DNA from: Bradyrhizobium sp. 139
GTDB lineage: Bacteria; Pseudomonadota; Alphaproteobacteria; Rhizobiales; Xanthobacteraceae
Direction of reading: 5' to 3'
NCBI RefSeq assembly: GCF_023074175.1
Contig: NZ_JADPKS010000024.1
Location: forward strand, 100,534-164,533
DNA length: 64,000 bases
The translations under genes and the position numbers were made by a program. Positions 32,583 to 42,055 of the stretch are shown here, one piece after another (position 1 is the first letter of the stretch; each line of letters opens with the position of its first letter). Under the pieces are notes generated by a model. It worked only from the letters and a program-made list of their open reading frames with translations. It did no database searches and was not told the DNA's origin.

Positions 32583-32769
32583 CACCGCGACCTTCCCGGT
32601 TGCTTTCGAGCCCATGGCCGCCCCGCGGCTTCCCAACTCAGGCCGCGCGGTGATCCAGCTGCGGGCGTCCGGAAACTCCCGGCGTCGATTGCGAGGTAAA
32701 ATGGAGGTAAAATTGTCGATATAGGCAAAGGCCAGGATTGCCTCTTATGCATCTGGACCGTCAGCGCGC

Positions 32770-34320
32770 ATGAAGAAGCACCGGACAGCACGTGACCGGC
32801 AAGGATCCCGAACGCGCCGGACGGGTCGCGCAGCAGGCGCAATGACGATTGCGCTGTTCGCTGCTGCATCCTTGTGCGCGGCGCACGCCGCCGATATCTC
32901 CATCGCGCCGGCGGAACTGAAGGCGATCGGCGCAATCGATACGCGCTTTCAGTCCTACAACATCGAAATGGTGAAGGTGACCGGCGGGCGGTTCTGGAAG
33001 CCCTATCCGCGAACGACGCGGGTCTTGGACGCGCGGGATCGATACAGCAAAAGAGCACCGATCGATCTTGCCAATGCGCGCCTGCGCGGGCTCGCGGCTG
33101 CGTTGGCGCCGGCCTATCTGCGGGTGAGCGGAACCTGGGCGAACGCCGCGTTCTTTGCCGATGCGCCGGGCAAACCGCCGCAGGGATTCGACTCCGTGCT
33201 CAGCCGCGAGCAGTGGCGCGGCGTCGTCGAATTCGCGCGTACGGTCGATGCGGAGATCGTCACCTCCTTTGCGATCAGTCCCGGCAGCCGCGATGCGGAT
33301 GGCAGGTGGCGACCGGATCAGGCGCAGCACCTGATCGACTACACGCGCGCGCTGGGCGGCCGCATCGCCGCCGCCGAGTTCATGAACGAGCCGACGCTCG
33401 CAACGACCAACGGTGCACCGGCGGGATATGACGCGACCGCCTATGGCCGCGACTTCGAGATCTTCCGCGACTGGATGCGGCGCGCCGCGCCGGACACGCT
33501 GATCCTCGGCCCTGGTTCGGTCGGCGATGCACCATCGTCCGCCGGCTCGGGCATCACCACGCGCGACCTGCTTGCCGCGTCCGGGTCCGGCGTCGACCGC
33601 TTCTCGTATCACCATTACAATACGATCTCGCCGCGCTGCGGCGGGCACGATGATCCGGCGCAGGCGCTCTCGGAAGGATGGCTGGCACGCACGGATGCGA
33701 CACTCGTGACCTACCAGGCGCTGCGCGACGCATTCGAGCCGGGCAAGCCGATCTGGCTGACGGAGACGGCCGACGCCGCCTGCGGTGGCAACCGGTGGGA
33801 CAAGACGTTTCTCGACACGTTCCGCTATCTCGACCAGCTCGGACGGCTGGCGAGGGCCGGCGTCCAGGTGGTGATGCACAACACGCTTGCCGCCAGCGAC
33901 TACGGCCTGCTCGATGAAGGCACGTTCCGTCCGCGGCCGAGCTACTGGGCTGCGCTGCTCTGGCGCCGGCTGATGGGAACGATCGTGCTTGACGCGAACT
34001 CAGTCGCAGCGCGAGATTTCCATCTCTATGCGCATTGCCATCCGGACATGCGGGGCGCGGTGTCCGTGCTCGCGATCAACGCATCGCAGCATGCATCATC
34101 TACCCTCACGCTGTCACACCCTGCCGAGCGTTACACGTTGCATGCGACGCGGCTGCAAGGCGCGACCGTGCAGCTGAACGGCAAGACGCTCGCGCTGAGT
34201 GCCGATGACGAACTGCCCCGACTCGAGCCGCGCGCAGCAATCGCGGGAGCGATCCGGCTTGCCCCGGCGACCATCACCTTCCTGGTATTTCCAACGGCCG
34301 CGAATCCTGCCTGCAGTTAG
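32770..34320 (+). CDS. secreted GH79-like glycoside hydrolase (heparanase/beta-glucuronidase type)
   Basis: 516 residues. A signal sequence (hydrophobic stretch AMTIALFAAASLCAAHA; an internal ATG at 32842 may be the real start) precedes a TIM-barrel glycosidase. The acid/base would be Glu207 in AAEFMNEPTL and the nucleophile Glu332 in PIWLTETADAACGG. Their spacing of 125 is like the 118 in human heparanase, the model GH79 enzyme. A C-terminal beta domain follows. It probably acts on glucuronate-containing plant or microbial polysaccharides in the periplasm or outside. It ends seven bases from the convergent permease gene. Confidence 0.75.
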   Translation: MKKHRTARDRQGSRTRRTGRAAGAMTIALFAAASLCAAHAADISIAPAELKAIGAIDTRFQSYNIEMVKVTGGRFWKPYPRTTRVLDARDRYSKRAPIDLANARLRGLAAALAPAYLRVSGTWANAAFFADAPGKPPQGFDSVLSREQWRGVVEFARTVDAEIVTSFAISPGSRDADGRWRPDQAQHLIDYTRALGGRIAAAEFMNEPTLATTNGAPAGYDATAYGRDFEIFRDWMRRAAPDTLILGPGSVGDAPSSAGSGITTRDLLAASGSGVDRFSYHHYNTISPRCGGHDDPAQALSEGWLARTDATLVTYQALRDAFEPGKPIWLTETADAACGGNRWDKTFLDTFRYLDQLGRLARAGVQVVMHNTLAASDYGLLDEGTFRPRPSYWAALLWRRLMGTIVLDANSVAARDFHLYAHCHPDMRGAVSVLAINASQHASSTLTLSHPAERYTLHATRLQGATVQLNGKTLALSADDELPRLEPRAAIAGAIRLAPATITFLVFPTAANPACS

Positions 34321-34326
34321 CCGCTC

Positions 34327-35628
34327 TCAGGATTTCAACGTGTCGCGCGCCGTCTCGGGAGCCATCAGCGTTGCGACGATCGTGATGATCGAGAGCCCAA
34401 TGATGTAGAGCGACACCGGCGAGTACGAGCCGGCCCAGGCGAGCAGTGCGGTCGCGATCAGCGGCGAGAAGCCGCCGCTCAGCGCGGCCGCGACGTTGGC
34501 GCCAAGCGACGCACCGCTATAGCGCACCTGGGTTCGGAATAGTTCCGGCATGAACGCGGCCTTCGGCCCGAACAGCAGCGCGTGCGTCAGCGTCATCGTG
34601 ACGACGAGCGCGAACGTGATCATTGCCGGCTCCCTGGTGTCGAGGAACCAGAACAGCGGAAACGCCAGCGCCACCGAGAACACGCCGCCGGCGAGATACA
34701 GCGCCTTGCGGCCAAAGATGTCGGAGAGCCAGCCGGCGAGCGGCAGCGTCGCGAACTCGACGATCGCGGCATAGACCACCGCATTCAGGATCACCTGCCG
34801 CGGCAGGCCGAGTTTCGTCGTGGCATACACCACGGTGAAGACGGTGAGGAGATAAGCGAGCCCGACTTCCGACACCGTGATGCCGACCGCGAGCAGAAAA
34901 CTGCGCCAATCGCGGCGAAGCACCTCCCATACCGGCTGCGCCAGCACTTCCTTGCGCTCCACGACGTCCTTGAAATGCGGCGTCTCGGCCAGCCTCAACC
35001 GAACGATGAAGCCGACACCGACCAGCAGAATGCTGATCCAGAACGGTACGCGCCAGCCCCAGCTCAAAAAATCCGCCTCAGGCAGTTGGGTCATCAAAGC
35101 GAAGATGCCGGTGGACGCTGCAACGCCGACCGGAAAGCCGATCTGCACCAGGCTACCGTAGAAGCCGCGGCGGTTGCCGGCATACTCGATGACCATCACG
35201 ACAGCGCCGCTCCATTCGCCGCCGAGCCCGATTCCCTGCACGAAGCGCAGGATGATGAGCAGGATCGGCGCCCAGACGCCGATCTGGCTGTAGGTCGGCA
35301 GGCAGCCGATCAGGAACGTGCCGAGCCCCATCGCGATCATGGTCGCGACCAGCATCTTCTTGCGGCCGAGCCGGTCGCCATAATGCCCGATAATCGCGCC
35401 GCCGATCGGCCGCGCCACGAAGCCGACCGCATAGGTCGAGAATGCCGCCAGCGTGCCGACAAAGGGATCGAAGCTCGGGAAGAACAGCTTGTTCAGCACC
35501 AGCGCGGCCGCCGTGCCGTAGATCAGGAAGTCGTACCACTCGATCGCTGTACCCAGCGCGCTCGCCCACACCACATGCGCCGTCGTCGATTTCTCCGCCG
35601 CCGCGGAGACGCCGGTTGCTGCCGTCAT
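34327..35628 (-). CDS. MFS transporter, metabolite:H+ symporter (MHS) type
   Basis: A 433-residue inner-membrane permease with 12 predicted spans. The MHS start (ASALGTAIEWYDFLIYGTAA), the loop motif IGHYGDRLGRKKML, GIGLGGEWSGAVVM and the second-half repeat WLSDIFGRKALY are all present. Relatives import organic acids such as shikimate, citrate, 2-oxoglutarate or aromatic acids with protons. The ATG at 35628 follows GGGGGCAGG; longer starts run into a repeat. It is divergent from the Liv-type binding-protein gene. Confidence 0.92.
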   Translation of the reverse strand: MTAATGVSAAAEKSTTAHVVWASALGTAIEWYDFLIYGTAAALVLNKLFFPSFDPFVGTLAAFSTYAVGFVARPIGGAIIGHYGDRLGRKKMLVATMIAMGLGTFLIGCLPTYSQIGVWAPILLIILRFVQGIGLGGEWSGAVVMVIEYAGNRRGFYGSLVQIGFPVGVAASTGIFALMTQLPEADFLSWGWRVPFWISILLVGVGFIVRLRLAETPHFKDVVERKEVLAQPVWEVLRRDWRSFLLAVGITVSEVGLAYLLTVFTVVYATTKLGLPRQVILNAVVYAAIVEFATLPLAGWLSDIFGRKALYLAGGVFSVALAFPLFWFLDTREPAMITFALVVTMTLTHALLFGPKAAFMPELFRTQVRYSGASLGANVAAALSGGFSPLIATALLAWAGSYSPVSLYIIGLSIITIVATLMAPETARDTLKS

Positions 35629-35736
35629 GCCCTGCCCCCAATTTCCGAGCGGGATCATGGCCAATCGCGATGGCGGTTGCAACCAGCCCGCGTGCTGGCT
35701 TTTGCCGCGCGATTTGTGCGCGACTGCTTCAACACC

Positions 35737-35859
35737 CGTCATTGCGAGGAGCCTTTGCGACGAAGCAAACCAGACTGTCTCCGCGAACCGATTCCGGATT
35801 GCTTCGCGGAGCCTGTCATCGGGCCGCGCTTCGCGCGGACCCGGTGGCTCGCGATGACG
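35737..35859. repeat. palindromic intergenic repeat (CGTCATTGCGAGGAG type)
   Basis: The element starts CGTCATTGCGAGGAGC and ends GGCTCGCGATGACG, with inner arms (CTCCGCGAA / TTCGCGGAG and CCGCGC / GCGCGG). The same ends occur in the elements at 45961, 50455 and 60865. It lies in the divergent region between the MHS permease and the binding-protein gene. Confidence 0.75.
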
Positions 35860-35940
35860 AGTCTGTTGAACCGGCTGTGCCCTACCCCGCCGTCGGCCTG
35901 GACGACAGCGGAGGGACCCGATCTGAACCTAACTTCGCTA

Positions 35941-35968
35941 TTGACAAACTCATTCGCCAATATCTAAT
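35941..35968 (+). promoter_or_regulatory. sigma-70-type promoter of the binding-protein gene
   Basis: TTGACA (35941-35946), a 16-base spacer and TCTAAT (35963-35968) lie 55 bases before the ATG at 36024. The -35 matches fully and the -10 at five of six bases. This is the best promoter match I found in the window. Confidence 0.6.
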
Positions 35969-36023
35969 TTGCTGCCAGAACAAACGGCCGCGCCAAGCGG
36001 CCCATAAACGAGAGGAAACGACG

Positions 36024-37238
36024 ATGAGAGGGCTTTTGGCCTGCGCGATGCTCGCGGCCATGACTTCGGCGGCGATGACGACGGCTGCCACCGCGCAAGT
36101 CTCCGATGACGCGGTGCGGATTGGCGTGCTGACGGATCTGTCGAGCTGGGGCCGCGACAACAGCGGGCCGGGCTCGGTCGAGGCTGCCAGGATGGCGGTG
36201 GAAGAATTCGGGCCCACCGTGCTCGGCAAGCCGATCGAGATCATCAGCGCCGACCACCAGATGAAGACCGACGTCGGCGTGCAGATCGTGCGCGGCTGGT
36301 TCGACAACAGCAAGGTCGACGCCGTCGTCGACATCCCCAATTCGGGCATCGCCATCGCCGTCCACAACATGGTGCGCGAGCGCAACAAGATCGCGCTGCT
36401 CTCCGGACCCGGCGCGAGTTCACTGACCGACGAGCTGTGCAGCCCGAACACCGTGCATTTCACCTACGACACCTACGCCCTGTCGAAGGTGACGGCCTCC
36501 GCCGTGATCAAGGAAGGCGGAAAGTCCTGGTACTTCATCACCGCTGATTACGCTTTCGGCCAGCAGCTCGAGAAGGATGCCACGCGGTTCATCAACGAAA
36601 TGGGCGGCAAGGTGCTGGGCGGCGTGAAGCATCCGACCAACACAGCGGACTTCTCATCCTTTGCGCTCCAGGCGCAGAGCTCGAAATCCGACGTGGTCGC
36701 GTTCGCCAATGCCGGCCAGGACACCGACAACGCGATCAAGCAGTCCGGTGAGTTCGGCCTGGTCCAGAGCGGCCAGAAGCTCGTGGGCCTGCTGATGTTC
36801 GACACCGACGTCCACGCGGTTGGCCTCAAGGCCGCACAGGGCACCTACATGACCACGGCGTCGTACTGGAATATGGACGAGGCGACGCGTGCCTGGTCGA
36901 AGACGTTCTATGAGCGCACCAAGGTGATGCCGACCATGATCCAGACCGGCGTCTACGGCTCGGTGCTGCATTACCTGAAGGGCATCAAGGCCGCCGGCAC
37001 CGACGATCCCGCCAAGGTCATGGCCAAGATGCGCGAACTGCCGATCGAGGATGTCTTCGTGCACGGCGGCAAGTTGCGCGAGGACGGCCGCGTCATCCGC
37101 GATATGTATCTGGCCAAGGTGAAGTCGCCTGAGCAGTCCAGGGAACCCTGGGACTATCTGGAGATCGTCAAGACCGTGAAGGGCGAGGACGCCTTCCGCC
37201 CGGTCTCCGAATCCAAATGTCCGCTGCTGAAGAAGTGA
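36024..37238 (+). CDS. ABC transporter solute-binding protein (Liv/branched-chain amino acid type)
   Basis: 404 residues. A signal peptide (RGLLACAMLAAMTSAAMTTA, cleavage near TAQV) precedes a type I periplasmic binding fold: VRIGVLTDLSSWGRDNSGPG, AARMAVEEFG, IISADHQMKTDVGVQIVRGW, then AFGQQLEKDATRFI. GAGAGGAAA precedes the ATG. No LivHMGF permease or ATPase genes are beside it, so it is an orphan in this window and may use permeases from elsewhere or act as a sensor. It lies seven bases before the flavoprotein gene. Confidence 0.9.
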   Translation: MRGLLACAMLAAMTSAAMTTAATAQVSDDAVRIGVLTDLSSWGRDNSGPGSVEAARMAVEEFGPTVLGKPIEIISADHQMKTDVGVQIVRGWFDNSKVDAVVDIPNSGIAIAVHNMVRERNKIALLSGPGASSLTDELCSPNTVHFTYDTYALSKVTASAVIKEGGKSWYFITADYAFGQQLEKDATRFINEMGGKVLGGVKHPTNTADFSSFALQAQSSKSDVVAFANAGQDTDNAIKQSGEFGLVQSGQKLVGLLMFDTDVHAVGLKAAQGTYMTTASYWNMDEATRAWSKTFYERTKVMPTMIQTGVYGSVLHYLKGIKAAGTDDPAKVMAKMRELPIEDVFVHGGKLREDGRVIRDMYLAKVKSPEQSREPWDYLEIVKTVKGEDAFRPVSESKCPLLKK

Positions 37239-37245
37239 GGCCCGC

Positions 37246-38979
37246 ATGACCGGCAACGAGCATAGCGCAATTGAGACTTACGAGTGCGATGTGCTCGTGG
37301 CCGGATCGGGAGCATCCGGCATGTCGGCGGCGATTACCGCGCGCTACCGTGGCCTCGACGTGCTGATCGTCGAGAAGGAACCGCGCTTCGGCGGCACCAC
37401 CGCCCGCTCCGGCGGTTGGTCGTGGATTCCCGGCACGTCGCTGGCGAAGGCTTACGGCATCGAGGAAGCGCCGGAGCAGGCCCGCACTTACTTACGCCAC
37501 GAAGCCGGCAACAACTTTGATGCCGCGCGGGTCGACGCGTTCCTGAGCGCCGGCCCCGAGGCGGTGGATTTCTTCACCACCAAGACGGCGCTGCGCTTCG
37601 ACATGCCGCTGGTGTTTCCCGACTATCACGCGGAGGCGCCGGGCGGCGCGCAGGGCGGCCGCTCGATGGTGACGCGTCCGTTCGACGGCCGCGAGCTCGG
37701 CGAGCTCATCAAGACGCTTGGCATGCCGCTGCCCGAACTCACCGTGTTTGGCATGATGCTGGGAAGCGGCAAGGAGATCATCCATTTCATGCGCGTGACG
37801 AAGTCGCTGACCTCGGCGGCCTATGTCGCAAAGCGCCTGTCGCGCCATTTGATGGACGTGCTGCGCTATGGTCGCGGCATGACTTTGACCAACGGCAATG
37901 CGCTGGCGGGGCGGCTGGCAAAATCCGCGCAGGATCTGAAGATTCCGCTGTGGCTGTCCTCGCCGGTGCGCGAGCTGACGATCGAGAACGGTGCCGTGAC
38001 CGGCGCCATCGTTTCGCGTGAGGGACGCGACGTACGCGTTCGTGCACGCCAGGGCGTCGTGCTCGCCTGCGGCGGCTTTCCGCATGACGTCGAACGGCGC
38101 AAGAAGATGTTTCCGCATGCGCCGACCGGCAACGAGCACTATTCGCCCGGACCGACCGGAAACACCGGCGACGGCCTGCGCCTTGCGGAAAGCGCCGGTG
38201 GGCATATCGAGAATCGCTTGCCGAACGCGGCCGCCTGGGTGCCGGTGTCGCTCACGACGCGCAAGGACGGTTCGAAAGGTGTGATGCCGCACTTCATCGA
38301 CCGCGCAAAACCCGGCGTGATCGCGGTGATGCGCGACGGCAGGCGCTTTGCCAATGAAGGCAATTCCTATCATGACTTCGTCCAGGCCATGGTCAAGGCC
38401 GCCAAGCACGGCGACGAGATCGCGGCCTTCCTCGTCTGCGATCACCAGACTCTGCGCAAATACGGCCTCGGCTGCGTGCCGCCCTTTCCGATGCCGCTCG
38501 GCCACCACTTGAATACCGGCTATCTCATGCGCGGCGACACGCTGGAGGCGCTCGCGGCCAAAGCCGGCATCGACGCCAAGGCCTTCGTCGAGGCCGTCAA
38601 GCAGTTCAATGCCACGGCGCCACAGGGTTATGACGCGGCCTTCGGCAAGGGTTCGAAGGCCTATAACCGCTATCAGGGCGATGCGCTGCATGGCCCGAAC
38701 CCCTGCGTCGCGCCGATCGCGAACGGCCCGTTCTACGCCATCAAGATGGTGATCGGCGATCTCGGCACCTATGCCGGCATCGTCACCGACGAGAACGCGC
38801 GGGCGCTCGACGCGGAAGGCCGCGTCATTCCAGGCCTCTATGCCGCCGGCAACGACATGGCGAGCATCATGGGCGGCAATTATCCCGGGGCCGGCATCAC
38901 GCTTGGGCCGGCGCTGACCTTCGGCTACATTGCCGGCCGTCATCTCGCCGACAGCGCCGCCGAGCGCGACGCGGCGTAA
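37246..38979 (+). CDS. FAD-dependent oxidoreductase (3-ketosteroid 1-dehydrogenase / fumarate reductase flavoprotein type)
   Basis: 577 residues. The Rossmann motif VLVAGSGASGMSAAITARYR and the second dinucleotide region (GRVIPGLYAAGNDMASIMGG, then YPGAGITLGPALTFGYIAG) define the fumarate-reductase/KstD flavoprotein family. The SGGWSWIPGTS stretch after the FAD motif is typical of the KstD-like branch. Relatives dehydrogenate ketosteroids or reduce C4 acids; the actual substrate is unknown. It is probably co-transcribed with the binding-protein gene and followed by an IclR gene 19 bases downstream. Confidence 0.88.
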   Translation: MTGNEHSAIETYECDVLVAGSGASGMSAAITARYRGLDVLIVEKEPRFGGTTARSGGWSWIPGTSLAKAYGIEEAPEQARTYLRHEAGNNFDAARVDAFLSAGPEAVDFFTTKTALRFDMPLVFPDYHAEAPGGAQGGRSMVTRPFDGRELGELIKTLGMPLPELTVFGMMLGSGKEIIHFMRVTKSLTSAAYVAKRLSRHLMDVLRYGRGMTLTNGNALAGRLAKSAQDLKIPLWLSSPVRELTIENGAVTGAIVSREGRDVRVRARQGVVLACGGFPHDVERRKKMFPHAPTGNEHYSPGPTGNTGDGLRLAESAGGHIENRLPNAAAWVPVSLTTRKDGSKGVMPHFIDRAKPGVIAVMRDGRRFANEGNSYHDFVQAMVKAAKHGDEIAAFLVCDHQTLRKYGLGCVPPFPMPLGHHLNTGYLMRGDTLEALAAKAGIDAKAFVEAVKQFNATAPQGYDAAFGKGSKAYNRYQGDALHGPNPCVAPIANGPFYAIKMVIGDLGTYAGIVTDENARALDAEGRVIPGLYAAGNDMASIMGGNYPGAGITLGPALTFGYIAGRHLADSAAERDAA

Positions 38980-38998
38980 GCCACACGCCAGGAGGCGC

Positions 38999-39793
38999 AT
39001 GAAGAGAGAAAGCCGCGGCATCCAGTCGATTGAGGTCGGCGGAGAATTGCTCCGCGCGCTCGCCAGGTGCGGCGAGCCGATGATGTTGCGCGATCTCGCG
39101 CGCGAAGCCGGCATGACGCCGGCCAAGGCGCATCCTTATCTCGCCAGCTTCTCCCGCATCGGGCTGATCGAGCAGGACGAGACCACCGGCCGCTACGAGA
39201 TCGGCGCGCTGGCGCTGGAGCTCGGCCTGATCAGCCTGCGCCGCCTCTCCGGCGTGCGCATCGCGCGTCCCAAGATCGCAGGCCTCGCAAGCCAGATCGG
39301 ACACGCCGTCTCGCTCGCGGTCTGGGGCACGCATGGCCCGACGGTGGTGCAGCTCGAAGAGCCCGGCCAGCCCGTGCACATCGTGATGCGCGCCGGCTCG
39401 GTGATGGCGCTGCTGGAGACCGCGACCGGTCGCGCCTTTGCGGCGTTCCTGCCGGAGAAAACCATCAACGCCGCGCTCGAAAGCGGCCTCGACCGTCATG
39501 GCGTCGGCTACAATCCGAAGCGGGCGGTGAAAGGCGCGAAGGTCGCCGAGATGCTCACCGAGGTCCGCAAGCACGGCCTTGCGCGCGCGCTCGGCGATCC
39601 CCTGCCCGGCGTCAATGCGTTCTCCGCACCGGTGTTCGATCATTCCGGCCATGTCGCGCTGGTGATCACCGCGATGGGCCCGGAAGGCACGTTCGACGCG
39701 CGCTGGGACAGCCCCATCGCCCATGCCCTGCGCGACTGCGCAGGCGGCATCTCGAAGCGGCTCGGCTACGGGATGACGATCGCAGCGGAGTGA
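38999..39793 (+). CDS. IclR-family transcriptional regulator
   Basis: 264 residues with the winged-helix start (GIQSIEVGGELLRALARC, then LRDLAREAGMTPAKAHPYLA) and the IclR effector domain (HAVSLAVWGTHGPTVVQLEE, a L.TATGRAFAAFLPE motif, near the end GVNAFSAPVFDHSG). AGGAGG lies close before the ATG. It closes the plus-strand unit 36024-39793, which it probably regulates together with the convergent minus-strand genes. It is only a distant relative of the IclR at 29.7 kb. Confidence 0.92.
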   Translation: MKRESRGIQSIEVGGELLRALARCGEPMMLRDLAREAGMTPAKAHPYLASFSRIGLIEQDETTGRYEIGALALELGLISLRRLSGVRIARPKIAGLASQIGHAVSLAVWGTHGPTVVQLEEPGQPVHIVMRAGSVMALLETATGRAFAAFLPEKTINAALESGLDRHGVGYNPKRAVKGAKVAEMLTEVRKHGLARALGDPLPGVNAFSAPVFDHSGHVALVITAMGPEGTFDARWDSPIAHALRDCAGGISKRLGYGMTIAAE

Positions 39794-39802
39794 AGCGCGC
39801 CC

Positions 39803-40582
39803 CTATTTCTCCTTCACCGGCACCGTGTAGTTCAGGATCAGCCGGCCGCCATCCGGATAGATGGTCTGGCCGGTGATGTAGGACGCGTCGTCGCTGGCGA
39901 GGAACGCGACCACGGAAGCAACCTCGCTCGGCTCGCCGCCGCGGCCGGCTGGCGTGCGCGACATCACGGTCTTGCGGGCATCCTCGGACGTGTAGATCGC
40001 GGATGTCACCATGTCGGTCAATATCGTGCCCGGCCCGACCGCGACGACGCGGATGTTGTGCGGCGCAAGCGCGACGGCAGCCACCGAGGTGAGCTGCTTC
40101 ATGCCGCCCTTGGACATCGCGTAGGTCGCAAGCGTCGGGATCGCCAGCAGCGCGTTCACCGAGGACATGTTGATGATGACCCCGCCGCCGCCCTGCGCGA
40201 TCATCCGCTTCGCCGCAGCCTGCACACCGAAGAACGCGCCTTTCAAATTGATGGCGATGACGTCGTCGAAATCCTGCTCGGAGATTTCCAGAATATCCTG
40301 GCTGCGGGCGACACCGGCATTGTTGACCATGATGTCGAGCCGGCCGAATTCCTTGGTCGCAGTCGCGACGATCCGATCGACGTCGGCGCGCTTGGCGACA
40401 TTGCCTGGAACGGCGCGCAAGGCATCCGGCCGCCCGAGCTCAGTGGCCGTTTGCGCAAGGCCATCGGCATCGACATCCGAGATGACGACCTTGACGCCGT
40501 CGTCCAACAATCTTTGTGCGCAGGCTTTGCCGATGCCGCGCGCCGCCCCGGTGATGGCGGCGACTTTGCCCGATAGTTTCAT
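39803..40582 (-). CDS. short-chain dehydrogenase/reductase
   Basis: A classical SDR of 259 residues: the NAD(P) site AITGAARGIGKACAQRLL, NNAG (in IMVNNAGVARSQDI), the catalytic serine in NMSSVNALLA and YAMSKGG with Tyr and Lys. After the cofactor glycines an acidic residue (VISDVDADG) suggests NAD rather than NADP. The ATG at 40582 follows GGAG. It is the last gene of a minus-strand group with ThDP enzymes, where it could handle an aldehyde or hydroxy-acid product. Confidence 0.92.
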   Translation of the reverse strand: MKLSGKVAAITGAARGIGKACAQRLLDDGVKVVISDVDADGLAQTATELGRPDALRAVPGNVAKRADVDRIVATATKEFGRLDIMVNNAGVARSQDILEISEQDFDDVIAINLKGAFFGVQAAAKRMIAQGGGGVIINMSSVNALLAIPTLATYAMSKGGMKQLTSVAAVALAPHNIRVVAVGPGTILTDMVTSAIYTSEDARKTVMSRTPAGRGGEPSEVASVVAFLASDDASYITGQTIYPDGGRLILNYTVPVKEK

Positions 40583-40639
40583 GGGTCTCACTCCAGGATA
40601 GCTGCGTGGGGCAGACTGTTGCCGGGTGAGAAGCCCGGC

Positions 40640-41230
40640 TCAGGCCGCCGCGAAGCCGAGATGAGCACGGAACCGGTTCTTGATAAAGACGGCATCGCGC
40701 GAGGGCAGCGAGCGCGGCGGATTTTCCGCCAAAACCTTGACGACAAAAAGCCGCGGGCCATCGGACGGCTCGGCGATTTGCGCGGCGAGGCGTTGCACCG
40801 CCTCAAGCGTTCGCGCGGTCCCTACCGCGGCAAAGCCGCAAGCGGCGGCAATTGCCGTGAGATCAACGCCGCGGCCGGTGTGGCTCGCCTGCATCCCGGT
40901 CTCGCCGAAATGCTGGTTGTCGATCACGACAATGTCGAGATTGCGCGGACGCGCGACGCCGATGGTGGCGAGGCCGCCGAGCCCCATCAACTGCTCGCCG
41001 TCGCCGGTCAAGGCGAGGACGCGCTTTCCCGGCTGGGCTTGCGCGAGCCCGAGCCCGATCAGCGCGGCGCCGCCCATCGCGCCCCAGAGATAAAAATTGC
41101 CGTCGTGATCCCCGACGGAATGCAGATCGTAGGTGGGCGAGCCGAGGCCGGAGACGACCAGCATGTCCTTGCGATCCTTCAGGAGCGCGGCGACAGCGGC
41201 GCGACGATCGAGTTGAGCTTGCATTGGCAT
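40640..41230 (-). CDS. ThDP-dependent 2-oxo acid decarboxylase, beta (C-terminal) subunit
   Basis: 196 residues corresponding to the ThDP/Mg-binding half of phosphonopyruvate or sulfopyruvate decarboxylases (ComE-like). The ThDP motif GDGEQLMGLGGL...VVIDN is complete, preceded by YLWGAMGGAALIGLGLAQ. It overlaps the alpha-subunit stop by one base, so both are made together. ComDE-type enzymes decarboxylate sulfopyruvate, and relatives act on phosphonopyruvate; neither substrate can be proven here. Confidence 0.85.
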   Translation of the reverse strand: MPMQAQLDRRAAVAALLKDRKDMLVVSGLGSPTYDLHSVGDHDGNFYLWGAMGGAALIGLGLAQAQPGKRVLALTGDGEQLMGLGGLATIGVARPRNLDIVVIDNQHFGETGMQASHTGRGVDLTAIAAACGFAAVGTARTLEAVQRLAAQIAEPSDGPRLFVVKVLAENPPRSLPSRDAVFIKNRFRAHLGFAAA

Positions 41231-41775
41231 CACCACTTCTTCTTGCCGATCAGGCGCTGCCCGATCAGAACCGCGATCTGCTGGTCTGAATCGTAGGCGA
41301 GCGACGCCGCCGATTCGACGGTCTCGACCAGGTCCTCCGGCGTCTCCGCGCGCATCACCTTCAGCCCGATCGCCTCCAGGGATGGCTGCGTCGCCCGGCT
41401 CATCGGCACCTGCCACGGATTGAACTCGGCCCATTCGCCGCGCATCGTCACCAGCATCAGAAGCGGAAATCGCCCGATCGCCGACAGCGACAGCATGTTG
41501 ATGCAATTGCCGACCCCGCTCGACTGCATCAGCAACACGCTGCGCTGGCCGCCGAGCCAGGCGCCGGCGGCGATCGCGACGCCCTCCTCCTCGGTCGTCA
41601 GCACATTTGTCGTGACGTCGCTGTCGGCCGAAAACAGGCGGATGAGCTGGCTGTGGCCGGCATCGGGCACATAGGACATCTGCCGGACGTCGGCGGCTTT
41701 GAGGATGCGGTACAGCTGGGACGGCCAGTCGTCACTTGTGCGCGTGTCGAGATTCGGTTGAGGGCTGTGCACCAC
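41230..41775 (-). CDS. ThDP-dependent 2-oxo acid decarboxylase, alpha (N-terminal) subunit
   Basis: 181 residues, the ComD-like half. TTEEEGVAIAAGAWLGG carries the glutamate that activates ThDP, followed by SVLLMQSSGVGNCINML and MLVTMRGEWAEFNPWQ, all typical of phosphonopyruvate/sulfopyruvate decarboxylases. It is coupled to the beta gene by TGATG. About 280 bases separate it from the racemase-like gene upstream. Confidence 0.85.
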   Translation of the reverse strand: MVHSPQPNLDTRTSDDWPSQLYRILKAADVRQMSYVPDAGHSQLIRLFSADSDVTTNVLTTEEEGVAIAAGAWLGGQRSVLLMQSSGVGNCINMLSLSAIGRFPLLMLVTMRGEWAEFNPWQVPMSRATQPSLEAIGLKVMRAETPEDLVETVESAASLAYDSDQQIAVLIGQRLIGKKKW

Positions 41776-42055
41776 TTGTCTCCGTGAGATTCGAGCAGCA
41801 CGCTAGCGATTATTGCGCGCGAAGGCTCTGACCGTCCAGCATGACCAGATATCGAGGAATTGTATAGCTGCGGCAAAAGTGGGATGCACATTGCAACGCC
41901 CTCTCCCCTTGTGGGCCCACAAGGGGAGAAGGGAGGACCGTCGCTTTGGCTTGCAGCTCAGTTCACCGAAGACTTCGTCGTCGCCGGCATATAGATCTGC
42001 GCTTAGCCTTCCTCGATCGCGGAGGTGATGCGGTCGATAGGCAGCTTCTTGACCT
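41776..42055. other. 280-base gap in the minus-strand group, with coding-like traces
   Basis: Next to the racemase stop, a minus-strand frame reads VWLEVKKLPIDRITSAIEEG, a stop, then AQIYMPATTKSSVN and a stop (about 42060-41960). This looks like gene-end debris, but it is too short to name. The rest holds a 28-base palindrome, listed separately. I see no intact gene. Confidence 0.35.
41902..41929. repeat. 28-base perfect palindrome
   Basis: TCTCCCCTTGTGGG and its exact reverse complement meet at 41915/41916. As RNA it would fold into a strong hairpin between the racemase gene and the decarboxylase genes. No T-run follows on either strand, so it is a repeat or processing signal more than an intrinsic terminator. 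Confidence 0.6.
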
